Source: Sulfitobacter maritimus (GTDB taxonomy: Bacteria > Pseudomonadota > Alphaproteobacteria > Rhodobacterales > Rhodobacteraceae). Taken from it: a DNA stretch of 64,000 nucleotides. Under the pieces are notes generated by a model. It was not told the origin of the DNA. It was given only the letters and a program-made list of their open reading frames with translations, and searched no databases. The stretch spans positions 591,214-655,213 of the forward strand of contig NZ_JABVBB010000038.1 in assembly GCF_013346665.1 (NCBI RefSeq). Reading direction: 5' to 3'. The position numbers were made by a program, and so were the translations under genes. Positions 45,231 to 53,634 of this stretch are shown here, in pieces (positions within the stretch are counted from its first letter, which is position 1; every line of letters begins with the position of its first letter).

Positions 45231-45896
45231 TTAGCTGCGGGCCACAACACTGTCTTCGGCAGAGTAGAGATAGGCCGTAGAGCCAATTTTTACCCGCGGA
45301 TACAGATGGTTCACATGGGCCATAATCATGCGCACACAGCCAGAGCTTGCCCGTCCCCCAATGCTGCGCGGCTCCGGCGTGCCGTGGATACGCAGGTAGG
45401 TGTCACGGTTGCCTTCAAACAGATAAAGCGCGCGCGAGCCTAATGGGTTGGTCGGACCGGGTGGGACGCCATCCGCAACCGCGCCATAGAGTTCAGGGTC
45501 GCGGGCGATCATGTTTTGGGTCGGCGTCCATGTCGGCCATTCCACTTTGCGTTTGATCGTATAGGTGCCGGGCTCATAAAGATTGCCGCGGGCAATCGCC
45601 ACGCCGTAGCGCATCGCCGTACCGCCTTCTTCAATGTGGTACACGTATCTGGCAACCGCATCGACATGGACATCGCCGGGCTTGAGCTTGTCATCTGCGA
45701 CCACCCGCTGGGCCAGAAAACGCGGGTGGATGCCCCAAGGGTTTGAGGTCATGGGATCAAAGTTGGGCGGCGTCACCTGCGCGTCCCAAGCCGCCTTTTG
45801 TGCACTGGTCGGGCGGGCGGCGGCCAAAACAGGGGTCGCAATGGCGCCTGAAAAAAGAGCCGTGGTTGTCTGGATGAAATGTCGTCTTGTTAGCAT
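45231..45896 (-). CDS. L,D-transpeptidase (YkuD/ErfK family)
   Basis: 221 residues with a Tat-like signal (TRRHFIQTTTALFSG...PVLAAA). The YkuD domain spans about 75-215, with the catalytic signature HGTPEPRSIGGRASSGCVRM, the cysteine being the nucleophile. It forms 3-3 peptidoglycan cross-links or attaches proteins to the wall. ATG 45896 is preferred to the longer form at 45920 because GGAG lies 7 bases before it. Convergent with the lipoprotein gene. Confidence 0.93.
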   Translation of the reverse strand: MLTRRHFIQTTTALFSGAIATPVLAAARPTSAQKAAWDAQVTPPNFDPMTSNPWGIHPRFLAQRVVADDKLKPGDVHVDAVARYVYHIEEGGTAMRYGVAIARGNLYEPGTYTIKRKVEWPTWTPTQNMIARDPELYGAVADGVPPGPTNPLGSRALYLFEGNRDTYLRIHGTPEPRSIGGRASSGCVRMIMAHVNHLYPRVKIGSTAYLYSAEDSVVARS

Positions 45897-46185
45897 TGTA
45901 TCGCTCCGTCGTTGGTTCAATAAAGCAGCTGAACCGTTTGGATGTATGCTATACCAACCGCCTCGCTTGCGGAAAGTTCAGCAGAAGGACCGGTCGTACA
46001 ACATAATGTGATCTTTTTGCCGCCTTTGCCGTGTCGCGACCCTTCTTGCGGGGGCCGAGGGGCGGCGTTCGCGATGGGTCTCGCGGTTTACTGCCGTCTT
46101 CGACGCCATACCAAATGGCCGCATGGTCAGCAGCCAGCGGAGGTTTTAGACTGCCAGACAAGCGTTCCACCCCGAGAGGTTATTT

Positions 46186-46597
46186 ATGAACCGACGTCAG
46201 TTTCTCGTCAGCTCCGCTCCAGCAGCGGCGCTTCCGCTTGCAGGCCACGTGGGGCAGGCGCCTTTGCAACTGCGGACCGAAGCTGTCACGCGGGAGGTTC
46301 TGCTCAAAGGCGATGGGGTGACCGCCGTGCTGGGGTTCTAGGGTTTCCGGAGGGACGGTGGCTATGACACTTGTCAATGACACCACGTTTCAGCATGACA
46401 TCCATCTGCAGGGCCATCACTTTAAAAAGTTGGCACAGGATGGCAGCCTTGCCGATTTGCGCGATGCAACTTTGGTGGCGGCGGGCGACAGTCAGCATAT
46501 GATCGGTGTGTCTGAAAATCCCGGCAACGGGTTGATCCATTGCCATATGCTAAAACACGCTATCGAAGGGATACGCGCATGGAGCGTTGTCGCATGA
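46186..46597 (+). pseudogene. Decayed multicopper oxidase
   Basis: The first 51 codons (46186-46338) encode a Tat signal (MNRRQFLVSSAPAAALPLAG) and the usual mature N-terminus (LQLRTEAVTREVLLKGDGVTAVLGF), then stop at TAG 46339. From about 46346, in another frame, the C-terminal cupredoxin continues: VNDTTFQHDIHLQGHHFK, then DLRDATLVAAGDS and GLIHCHMLKHAIEG. The middle, including cupredoxin domains 1 and 2, is missing, and the expected IHLHGHHF motif has His changed to Gln. Both ends are therefore remnants of one gene with an internal deletion and frameshift. GAGAGG precedes the ATG. Confidence 0.85.
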
Positions 46598-47019
46598 AAT
46601 GGATGTTTGCCGCCTTTCTGTTCAGCGCCGGGGCCGGGGCCGCGGATCACGAGTTGAATGATCGCGACATTGCCGCAGGCAAGGCGCTTTATGCCGAACA
46701 ATGCGCCGCTTGCCACGGGGCAAAGCTCGAAGGGCAACCCGATTGGCGGACGCCGAACGCCGACGGCATCCTGCCTGCGCCACCTCATGATGAGACGGGG
46801 CATACGTGGCATCACGACAATAGGCTGCTGTTTGACTATACCAAATTGGGCGGGCAGGGCGCTTTGGCTGCGCGGGGGATCGAGGATTTTGCCAGCGGTA
46901 TGCCTGCCTTTGACGGGGTGATTTCGGATGACGAGATTTGGGACATCCTCGCCTATATCAGGTCCACGTGGTCTGCCCGCGCACAGGAAAGCCAAGCCAG
47001 CCGCAACCCCGCGCATTGA
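46594..47019 (+). CDS. Periplasmic c-type cytochrome
   Basis: 141 residues with a signal peptide (MKWMFAAFLFSAGAGA). One haem site CAACH is followed by the class I cytochrome pattern GAKLEGQPDWR, then SGMPAFDGVISDDEIWDILAYIRSTW, whose Met is the likely axial ligand. Its ATG overlaps the stop of the decayed oxidase gene (ATGA), so it was once the redox partner of that oxidase. ATG 46579 is an alternative start. Whether it is still translated efficiently without the upstream gene is unclear. Confidence 0.88.
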   Translation: MKWMFAAFLFSAGAGAADHELNDRDIAAGKALYAEQCAACHGAKLEGQPDWRTPNADGILPAPPHDETGHTWHHDNRLLFDYTKLGGQGALAARGIEDFASGMPAFDGVISDDEIWDILAYIRSTWSARAQESQASRNPAH

Positions 47020-47035
47020 GCGCCGAACGGCAGCG

Positions 47036-47464
47036 TCAAAGATAGTTCAACGCGGCGGCGGCCAGCAGCAGATAGCGCCCGCCCTTTGCGATGGTCACAA
47101 TCACAAGAAAGCGCCATAGCGGTTCTTTCAGCACCCCGGCGGCGAGGGTCAGCGGGTCTCCGATGATGGGCATCCAGCTTGCCAGCAGGCTCCAATAGCC
47201 CCAACGCTGATACCACTGGGACGCACGCTGCACCTGCGCGGACGAAAAGGGAAACCAGCGTCGTGCTGCGACATGGGCCAGATAGCCGCCCAACAGCCAG
47301 TTGACCACCGACCCCAAGACATTGCCCGCTGTCGCCACCAGTAACAGCAGCGCGACAGGATGGGCATCGGCCCAGATCAACCCCAGCAATACCGCTTCGG
47401 ATTGCGCCGGGATCAAGGTGGCGGCAAAGAACGCCGCGGCAAAGAGGCTCGACAGGGCCAGCAT
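47036..47464 (-). CDS. YqaA-family small membrane protein (DedA/SNARE-associated type)
   Basis: 142 residues, four to five hydrophobic segments. Hallmarks are FFAATLIPAQSEAVLLGLI, ATAGNVLGSVVNWLLGGY and SWMPIIGDPLTLAAGVLK, matching YqaA-like relatives of DedA. The function is not established; related proteins affect membrane lipid handling. The start at 47464 is chosen for the AAAGGAG 5-6 bases upstream. It lies 37 bases after the IclR gene, probably as a read-through passenger. Confidence 0.88.
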   Translation of the reverse strand: MLALSSLFAAAFFAATLIPAQSEAVLLGLIWADAHPVALLLLVATAGNVLGSVVNWLLGGYLAHVAARRWFPFSSAQVQRASQWYQRWGYWSLLASWMPIIGDPLTLAAGVLKEPLWRFLVIVTIAKGGRYLLLAAAALNYL

Positions 47465-47501
47465 CGGCGCTCCTTTAGGGGTTCCGCTTTGGGGGCGGCG
47501 C

Positions 47502-48308
47502 TCAGCCCGCCATAATTGCCCGCGTCGCCTCAATCGTGAGCGGGGCAACTTTGGCGGCAAAGGCTTCGGGCGTCCACTCCGACAGCGAACCGCCGATGTG
47601 AATGGCGCTCAGCGGTTTGCCCTCCCGGTCCGTGATTGCCACGCCAAGCGCGATTTCGCCTTGCACAAACTCGTCACAGATCACCGCAAAGCCGCGCTCG
47701 CGGGCTTCGTCAATGGCGCGCATCACGGCATCGCTGTCGGTTTCGGTCTTGGTGGTAAAGGCGTGCAGCGGGGCGCGGTCTAGGATCGCACGCGCCTCTG
47801 CGCGGGGCAATTGCGCCAGAACCGCCCGGCCCCCGGCGGTGCAATAGGTCGGCACACTATGGCCCACCAGACTGGCATAGAATGTTTCACGTTTGCTCTG
47901 CATCCGCAGGGCATAGATCAACCGGGTCTCGTCATAAAGGCTCAGGTCCACCCGTTCGCGCAGGGATTTGCGCAGTTCCAGCAGCACCGGGGTCGCCTTT
48001 TGAACGATCGGATCAAGCCGCAGCAGGTCGAGCGTATGGTCCAGCAGCCGGATACCGGGCAGATAGCCACGGTCATCGGCGCTGCGTCGGATGTAGCCCA
48101 AACGCGTTAGCGTATGCACCAGACGTTGCGCTGCGGAGCGGTCGATCTGTGCCTCAGCCGCAATGCTCGACAGGCTCAGTGGGCCGGTGGCCTTGTGAAA
48201 GGCGCTTAGCACCTGCATCGCGCGACCTGCGGCGCGGATGAACATGCGATCATCTTCTGCCTGAATATCAAGCGGCTGGGGCGGATCGGCTCGCAAAATA
48301 CTACTCAC
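47502..48308 (-). CDS. IclR-family transcriptional regulator
   Basis: 268 residues. The winged helix lies at about 25-85 (AMQVLSAFHKATGPLSLSSIAAEAQIDRSAAQRLVHTLTRLGYIRR), and the IclR effector domain (about 100-265) contains SVPTYCTAGGRAVLAQL, GFAVICDEFVQGEIALGVAI and AIHIGGSLSEW. It is divergent from the M81/ABC/M20 operon across a 145-bp gap with two perfect palindromes, so it is the likely local regulator. Confidence 0.95.
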   Translation of the reverse strand: MSSILRADPPQPLDIQAEDDRMFIRAAGRAMQVLSAFHKATGPLSLSSIAAEAQIDRSAAQRLVHTLTRLGYIRRSADDRGYLPGIRLLDHTLDLLRLDPIVQKATPVLLELRKSLRERVDLSLYDETRLIYALRMQSKRETFYASLVGHSVPTYCTAGGRAVLAQLPRAEARAILDRAPLHAFTTKTETDSDAVMRAIDEARERGFAVICDEFVQGEIALGVAITDREGKPLSAIHIGGSLSEWTPEAFAAKVAPLTIEATRAIMAG

Positions 48309-48357
48309 GTTAATCTCCTGCTTGACGAATCTCAGACCAGCCGCCTAGGCTTGCAGA

Positions 48358-48375
48358 GCGATATAGTCATATCGC
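48358..48375. promoter_or_regulatory. Palindrome GCGATAT-AGTC-ATATCGC (candidate IclR operator)
   Basis: A perfect 18-base inverted repeat with 7-bp arms, 50 bases from the IclR start codon and about 80 from the M81 start. Size and position fit a self-regulating IclR-type operator. Confidence 0.6.
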
Positions 48376-48406
48376 CACGCGATACACAAGATGTGCTGGG
48401 CAGGAT

Positions 48407-48419
48407 TGACCTGAGGTCA
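48407..48419. promoter_or_regulatory. Palindrome TGACCT-G-AGGTCA upstream of the M81 gene
   Basis: A perfect 13-base dyad, 34 bases before the M81 ATG, in the same gap as the larger palindrome. It could be a second regulator site or the activator site for the operon. Confidence 0.5.
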
Positions 48420-48453
48420 TTCTGCTCTGCGACAACGCCAGCCTGAGGTTGGC

Positions 48454-50049
48454 ATGATGCGGGAGCCTGACGTGCAAGACCTTCCTCGGATGAAAGTGGC
48501 GCTTGCCGGATTTCTGCACGAAACCAACACCTTCGCACCTCAACCAGCGGACCTTGAGGCGTTCCGCCTTGGCGGTGGTTATGTGCCAATGGCGCGCGGC
48601 GCCGCGATGTGGGAGGCTTTTGCCAGCGTTAACCTTGGCATGTCCGGTGCTTTGCAGGTGGCGCGTGACTGCGATTGGGAGACAGTGCCGGTGCTCTGGG
48701 CCGGTGCGATCCCTTCGGCCCATGTCACGCGGGATGCCTATGAGCAGATCACCGAAGAGATCATCGCAGGGATCACTGCGGCAGGGCCGCTGGATGGCAT
48801 ATTTCTTGATCTGCACGGCGCGATGGTGGCCGAACATATCGACGATGGAGAAGGCGAACTGCTGCGCCGTTTGCGGGCGGCAGTGGGACCGGATGTCCCG
48901 ATCACGGCGGCGCTTGATCTACATGGCAACATATCGTCTGACTTTGTGGCGCAGATCGACGCCCTCGTCGGTTTCCGCACCTATCCGCATGTCGATATGG
49001 CCGATACCGGAGCGGCGGCGGCGCGGATGCTCGACCAGATCATGCGCAGCGGGGAGCGGCCTGCCAAAGCGTTCCGGCAGATGTCTTATTTGGTGCCGAT
49101 CCCCTTTCAATCGACAGAGATGGAGCCCGGCAAGGGGCTTTATGAGCACGTTGCCACCTGCGAAGCCGATGGCGCACAATCGGCCAGCCTGTTCATGGGC
49201 TTCCCGGCAGCGGATATACCCGATTGCGGCCCGGTGGCGGTGGCCTTTGCGGAGACACAACAGACGGCTGATGCGGCGGCGGATAAGATCGCAGCAGCCT
49301 ATGAGGCCGCAGCGCCAGATTTTCTGACCCACCGCGCCTATACGGCGGCTGAGGCCGTGGCCGAAGCACAGATACGCGCCGCTCAACCCGGTAAGGGGCC
49401 GGTTGTGATCGCAGATACGCAAGACAACCCCGGCGCGGGCGGCGTCTCGGCCACGACTGGCTTGCTGGGCGCCTTGGTCGCGGCGGAGGCAGAGGGCGCG
49501 GCGCTTGGATTGATCGTTGACCCGGCCTCGGCCAATGCGGCCCATGCGGCTGGCGTCGGGGCGCAGATCTCTGTTTCACTGGGCGGACACACAAGCGTGT
49601 CGGGCGATGCGCCGTTCGAGACAACCGCCACTGTGATGCATCTGTCTGACGGCAAGTTGCAGGCCACTGGCCCCTATTACGGCGGCACCGGGCTCGATCT
49701 TGGCCCGTCGGCCTGTCTGCGTATCGGCGGCGTCGATGTTGCTGTTACCTCGCGTATCGCGCAGATGGCGGACCGTGAGATGTTCCGTTTCGTTGGCATC
49801 GTGCCAGAGGATATGGCCCTTCTGGTGGTGAAAAGCTCGACCCATTTCCGGGCCGATTTCGCGCCGATCGCGCGTGATATCCTCGTGGCCTGCGCGCCGG
49901 GTCCGATGCCGCTCAATCCAGCCGATTTGCCCTTCACCCGTCTGCGTGCTGGGCTGAAGCTGGCCCCTGATGGTCCCCGTTTCGGGGCCGACCGCGCCGC
50001 TGCGGCGCGTCCTGACCGTGGCGGTCTCACTGCCGCAGTCCAACAATAA
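48454..50049 (+). CDS. M81-family metallopeptidase (MlrC type)
   Basis: 531 residues, no signal peptide. MlrC-like: VALAGFLHETNTFAP near the start with the conserved His-Glu, then LDLHGAMVAE and TAALDLHGNIS. The C-terminal MlrC domain carries VIADTQDNPGAGGVS and GGTGLDLGPSACLRIGG. MlrC of microcystin degraders cleaves a linear peptide; relatives in peptide-transport operons are uncharacterised. GAGG lies 5 bases before ATG 48454. It is the first gene of a seven-gene operon and lacks an export signal, so it probably acts after import. Confidence 0.92.
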   Translation: MMREPDVQDLPRMKVALAGFLHETNTFAPQPADLEAFRLGGGYVPMARGAAMWEAFASVNLGMSGALQVARDCDWETVPVLWAGAIPSAHVTRDAYEQITEEIIAGITAAGPLDGIFLDLHGAMVAEHIDDGEGELLRRLRAAVGPDVPITAALDLHGNISSDFVAQIDALVGFRTYPHVDMADTGAAAARMLDQIMRSGERPAKAFRQMSYLVPIPFQSTEMEPGKGLYEHVATCEADGAQSASLFMGFPAADIPDCGPVAVAFAETQQTADAAADKIAAAYEAAAPDFLTHRAYTAAEAVAEAQIRAAQPGKGPVVIADTQDNPGAGGVSATTGLLGALVAAEAEGAALGLIVDPASANAAHAAGVGAQISVSLGGHTSVSGDAPFETTATVMHLSDGKLQATGPYYGGTGLDLGPSACLRIGGVDVAVTSRIAQMADREMFRFVGIVPEDMALLVVKSSTHFRADFAPIARDILVACAPGPMPLNPADLPFTRLRAGLKLAPDGPRFGADRAAAARPDRGGLTAAVQQ

Positions 50050-50081
50050 GATCACGACCTATACCAACAAGGGAAATGCAC

Positions 50082-51692
50082 ATGTTACCTCTACGATCCG
50101 CTTTGAAACAGACCCGCGGCCTTGCCGCCGCCTTTGCCGCGACCACGGCATTGCTGGCCCCCGCAAGCTTGGCCGCGCAGGAAGGCGAAACCACGATCAC
50201 CGCTGTCATGCACTCCGGCCTGCGGGTGCTCGATCCGGTCATCACCACCGCCCATATCACCCGCAACCACGGCTATATGATCTATGACGTGCTGACCGCC
50301 GTAGATGCGAATTTTGAGCCGCAGCCGCAGATGGCAAGCTGGGAGATTTCCGAAGATGGGCTGACCTATACCTTCACCCTGCGCGATGGGCTCAAGTTCC
50401 ATGACGGCGCGCCGGTGACCGGCGAAGATGTCGTGGCCTCGCTCAAACGCTGGGGCGAGCGGGACAGCGGCGGGCAGTTGATCTTTGACGTCACCGAAAG
50501 CCTTGAGGCCACTGATGACAAGACAGTCGTCTGGACCTTGACCGAAGCCTTCGCGCCGCTGCTGACCGTGATCTCCAAGCAATCCGCCGTGCCGCCGTTC
50601 ATCATGCCCAAGCGCGTAGCCGAGACCTCGCCCGATGAAACGATTACGGAATACATCGGCTCCGGTCCCTTCGTCTTTAATCAGGATGAATACGAGCCCG
50701 GCGTGAACGTCACCTACGAGAAATTCGACGACTACGTGCCGCGCGACGAAGAAGCCTCTTGGATGGCGGGCGGCAAGGTCGTCAATGTCGACCGCGTGGT
50801 CTGGACCACGATGCCCGACGCGCTGACCGCGATCAACGCGCTCTCGGCGGGGGAGATCGACTACCTCGAACAGGTGCAGATTGACCTGCTGCCGATCCTC
50901 GAATCCAGCCCAGATGTGACGGTCGAGACCCGCGATGAGCTTGGCTATGTCACCATTGGCCGCCCGAACCACCTGCACCCGCCGTTCGACAACAAACTGG
51001 TGCGCCAAGCGGCCATGGCGGCGCTGGATCAGGAGAGCATGCTTCAGACCATGCAAGGCGATCCGGCCTACTATAATGTCTGCGGCGCGATCTTTGGCTG
51101 TGCGACCCCCTTGGGCGACGAAGCGGAATCTGAGATCGTGACAGGCGGCGCGGATATCGAAAAGGCCAAGGCGCTGCTCGAAGAGGCAGGCTATGACGGC
51201 ACGCCGATCACGCTGATGGCGCCGACTGATGTGACCACTTTGATCAACCAGCCCGTGGTTGCGGCGCAGGCACTGCGCGAAGCGGGGTTCGAGGTCGATA
51301 TGCAGTCGATGGACTGGCAGTCGGTTGTCCAGCGCCGCGCCCAGCAAAGCCCGGTGTCTGAGGGTGGGTGGAACCTGTTCTTCACCAACTGGATGGTGCC
51401 GGAAATCTCGGACCCGCTGATCAACGTGATGGTCAATGGCCGGGGTGACGATGCGTGGTTCGGCTGGCCAGATGATCCTGAGATCGAAGAGCTTCGCAAG
51501 AAGTTCATGAAGGCCGAGGGGGCCGAGGCACAAAAAGCTGTCGCGGTGGAGATCCAGAAGCACGTGATGGACAACGTCAACTACATCATGATGGGTGAAT
51601 ATCTGATCCCGCAGGCCCGCCGCAATGCGATCCAGAATATGATCCCGTCGCCGGTGCCGGTGTTCTGGAACATGACCAAAGAGGCGGAGTAA
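50082..51692 (+). CDS. Peptide-type ABC transporter substrate-binding protein
   Basis: 536 residues with a signal peptide ending SLAAQE. SBP_bac_5 family: MHSGLRVLDPVITTAHITRNHGYMIYD, FTLRDGLKFHDGAPVTGEDVVASLKRW and IGSGPFVFNQDEYEPG. A disulfide is possible between the cysteines in NVCGAIFGCATPLG. ATG 50082 has AAGGG 8 bases upstream; ATG 50076 adds two residues. Like the first importer's gene, it is followed by a strong hairpin. Confidence 0.94.
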   Translation: MLPLRSALKQTRGLAAAFAATTALLAPASLAAQEGETTITAVMHSGLRVLDPVITTAHITRNHGYMIYDVLTAVDANFEPQPQMASWEISEDGLTYTFTLRDGLKFHDGAPVTGEDVVASLKRWGERDSGGQLIFDVTESLEATDDKTVVWTLTEAFAPLLTVISKQSAVPPFIMPKRVAETSPDETITEYIGSGPFVFNQDEYEPGVNVTYEKFDDYVPRDEEASWMAGGKVVNVDRVVWTTMPDALTAINALSAGEIDYLEQVQIDLLPILESSPDVTVETRDELGYVTIGRPNHLHPPFDNKLVRQAAMAALDQESMLQTMQGDPAYYNVCGAIFGCATPLGDEAESEIVTGGADIEKAKALLEEAGYDGTPITLMAPTDVTTLINQPVVAAQALREAGFEVDMQSMDWQSVVQRRAQQSPVSEGGWNLFFTNWMVPEISDPLINVMVNGRGDDAWFGWPDDPEIEELRKKFMKAEGAEAQKAVAVEIQKHVMDNVNYIMMGEYLIPQARRNAIQNMIPSPVPVFWNMTKEAE

Positions 51693-51702
51693 TCCAGCCC
51701 TC

Positions 51703-51727
51703 GGAGAGCGCGTCTGTCGCGCTCTCC
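51703..51727 (+). other. Perfect intercistronic hairpin after the second binding-protein gene
   Basis: GGAGAGCGCG-TCTGT-CGCGCTCTCC, a 10-bp perfect stem, 10 bases after the stop codon. There is no T tract, so it is more likely a transcript stabiliser than a full terminator. It occupies the same position as the hairpin at 28038-28068 in the first importer. Confidence 0.65.
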
Positions 51728-51800
51728 ACCTCTCCCAGTTTCGCCCGCGGTTTGACCCGCGCGGCTTGCCTTCATTCCGTCGAAAGGGACTTTCCGGAAC

Positions 51801-52742
51801 ATGCTCGTCTATATCCTGAAGCGCGTGCTGGCCACGATCCCGGTGATGCTGATCGTCGCCGTCTTCGTGTTCTTGCTGCTGCGTCTAACCCCCGGTGACC
51901 CCGCCGCGATCCTCGCTGGTGACGCCGCCACCCCCGCCCAGTTGGAGCGTATTCGCGACCGTTTGGGTCTCAACGATCCGCTGCTGACGCAGTTCTTCAC
52001 GTGGATGGGCCAATTGCTGCGCGGGGACTTGGGCGTGTCGCTGCTGTCCAACACCTCCGTCGCGGGCATGTTGGGTGACCGTTTGGGGCCGACCCTCAAC
52101 ATCGCGCTGATGACCATTACCATCTCTGTTCTGCTCGCCGTGCCAATGGGTGTGATTGCCGCGTGGCGGCACCGCACATGGGTCGATTTTCTGGTCATGT
52201 CCTTCTCGGTGCTGGGCTTTTCGGTGCCGGTCTTTGTGATTGGTTATATCCTGATCCAAATTTTCGCGATCGAACTGCGGTGGGTGCCGGTACAGGGATA
52301 CAAAGCACCCTCTGAAGGGTTCGGTGCCTTCTTCTCCCGCGCCATTCTGCCCTCGCTGACACTGGCGACGATCTATGTCGCACTCATTGCCCGCATGACC
52401 CGCGCGTCCATGCTCGAAGTTCTGGGCGAAGACTACATCCGCACCGCCCGGGCCAAGGGCGTGCGGGAGAACGTCGTGCTGTTCCGCCACGCGCTGCGCA
52501 ATGCCGCCGTGCCGATCCTGACGATCATCGGCACCGGTTTCGCGCTGCTGATCTCGGGCGTGGTGGTGACCGAAAGCGTCTTTAACATCCCCGGCATCGG
52601 GCGGCTGACCGTCGATGCGATCCTCGCCCGCGACTACCCCGTCATTCAGGCGATGATCCTGCTGACCGCCGGCATCTATGTCTTCGTGAACCTCTTGGTT
52701 GACGTTTCCTATTCATTCTTCGACCCAAGGATCCGGTACTGA
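51801..52742 (+). CDS. Peptide-type ABC permease (DppB family)
   Basis: 313 residues with six membrane segments. It starts MLVYILKRVLATIPVMLIVA, followed by RLTPGDPAAILAGDAATPAQLERIRDRLGL. The EAA loop is ARAKGVRENVVLFRHALRNAAVPILTIIG, and the end is VNLLVDVSYSFFDPRIRY. It pairs with the next gene, whose ATG lies one base after the stop. Confidence 0.95.
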   Translation: MLVYILKRVLATIPVMLIVAVFVFLLLRLTPGDPAAILAGDAATPAQLERIRDRLGLNDPLLTQFFTWMGQLLRGDLGVSLLSNTSVAGMLGDRLGPTLNIALMTITISVLLAVPMGVIAAWRHRTWVDFLVMSFSVLGFSVPVFVIGYILIQIFAIELRWVPVQGYKAPSEGFGAFFSRAILPSLTLATIYVALIARMTRASMLEVLGEDYIRTARAKGVRENVVLFRHALRNAAVPILTIIGTGFALLISGVVVTESVFNIPGIGRLTVDAILARDYPVIQAMILLTAGIYVFVNLLVDVSYSFFDPRIRY

Positions 52743-52743
52743 C

Positions 52744-53631
52744 ATGATCGAGCAACCCCAATCCCGCCACAGCGCTTTTCAGGTGTTGACCGGTCTGCTG
52801 TCGCTGCCCGCAGGCGCGAGGGTCGGCATCGGCCCGATACTTGCGGCTCTGACGCTCGTGGCCATCGTGCTGGCCTCCATTCTGGCACCGCTCTACGTGC
52901 CCTATGATCCGCTGGCGATGAACGCAGCGGCGCGGCTCAAACCCCCGTCCGATGAGTTCCTTCTCGGCACCGACCCCTACGGGCGTGACACATTCTCCCG
53001 CGTGATGGTCGGCGGGCGCGTGTCGCTGCTGATTGGCGTCGGCGCGGCGCTGGTGAGTGTCGCGGTGGGGCTGGCCATCGGCCTTGTGGCGGGGTTCTTC
53101 CGCACAGCCGACAGCATCATCATGCGGATCATGGACAGCCTGATGGCGATCCCCGCGATCCTGCTGGCGATTGCGCTGGTGGCGCTGAACGGGCCGTCGC
53201 TCGGCTCGGTCATCATCGCCATCACCGTGCCCGAGGTGCCGCGCGTGGTGCGGCTGGTGCGCTCGGTCGTGCTCTCGGCGCGGGAAGAGCCTTACGTCGA
53301 GGCCGCCATCGCGCTTGGCTCCTCCATGCCCAAAATCCTGATCCAACATTTAATGCCCAACACCATGGCGCCGCTGATCGTGCAAGGCACCTATATCTGC
53401 GCCTCGGCGATCCTCATTGAGGCGATCCTGAGCTTTCTCGGTGCAGGCGTGAGCACCGAGATCCCCACTTGGGGCAACATCATGGCCGAAGGGCGGACCT
53501 ATTTTCAGATCAAACCGGGGCTGATCTTCTGGCCGGGGCTGCTGCTGTCGCTTTGCATCCTGTCGATCAACCTCTTGGGCGACACCGCCCGCGATCTGCT
53601 TGATCCGCGCATGAAGAAACGGGAGGGCTAA
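52744..53631 (+). CDS. Peptide-type ABC permease (DppC family)
   Basis: 295 residues with six membrane segments, HLLGTDP-type motif as FLLGTDPYGRDTFSRVMVGGRVSLLIGVG, EAA loop AAIALGSSMPKILIQHLMPNTMAPLIVQG, and C-terminal SINLLGDTARDLLDPRMK. ATG 52744 is chosen since it directly follows the stop of the first permease; the frame is open 15 codons further upstream inside that gene. Confidence 0.95.
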   Translation: MIEQPQSRHSAFQVLTGLLSLPAGARVGIGPILAALTLVAIVLASILAPLYVPYDPLAMNAAARLKPPSDEFLLGTDPYGRDTFSRVMVGGRVSLLIGVGAALVSVAVGLAIGLVAGFFRTADSIIMRIMDSLMAIPAILLAIALVALNGPSLGSVIIAITVPEVPRVVRLVRSVVLSAREEPYVEAAIALGSSMPKILIQHLMPNTMAPLIVQGTYICASAILIEAILSFLGAGVSTEIPTWGNIMAEGRTYFQIKPGLIFWPGLLLSLCILSINLLGDTARDLLDPRMKKREG

Positions 53632-53634
53632 GCG

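Noticed and set aside
50091..51563. 490-codon minus-strand frame across the second binding-protein gene
   Set aside because: Antisense to a clear binding protein in an operon; no recognisable motif.
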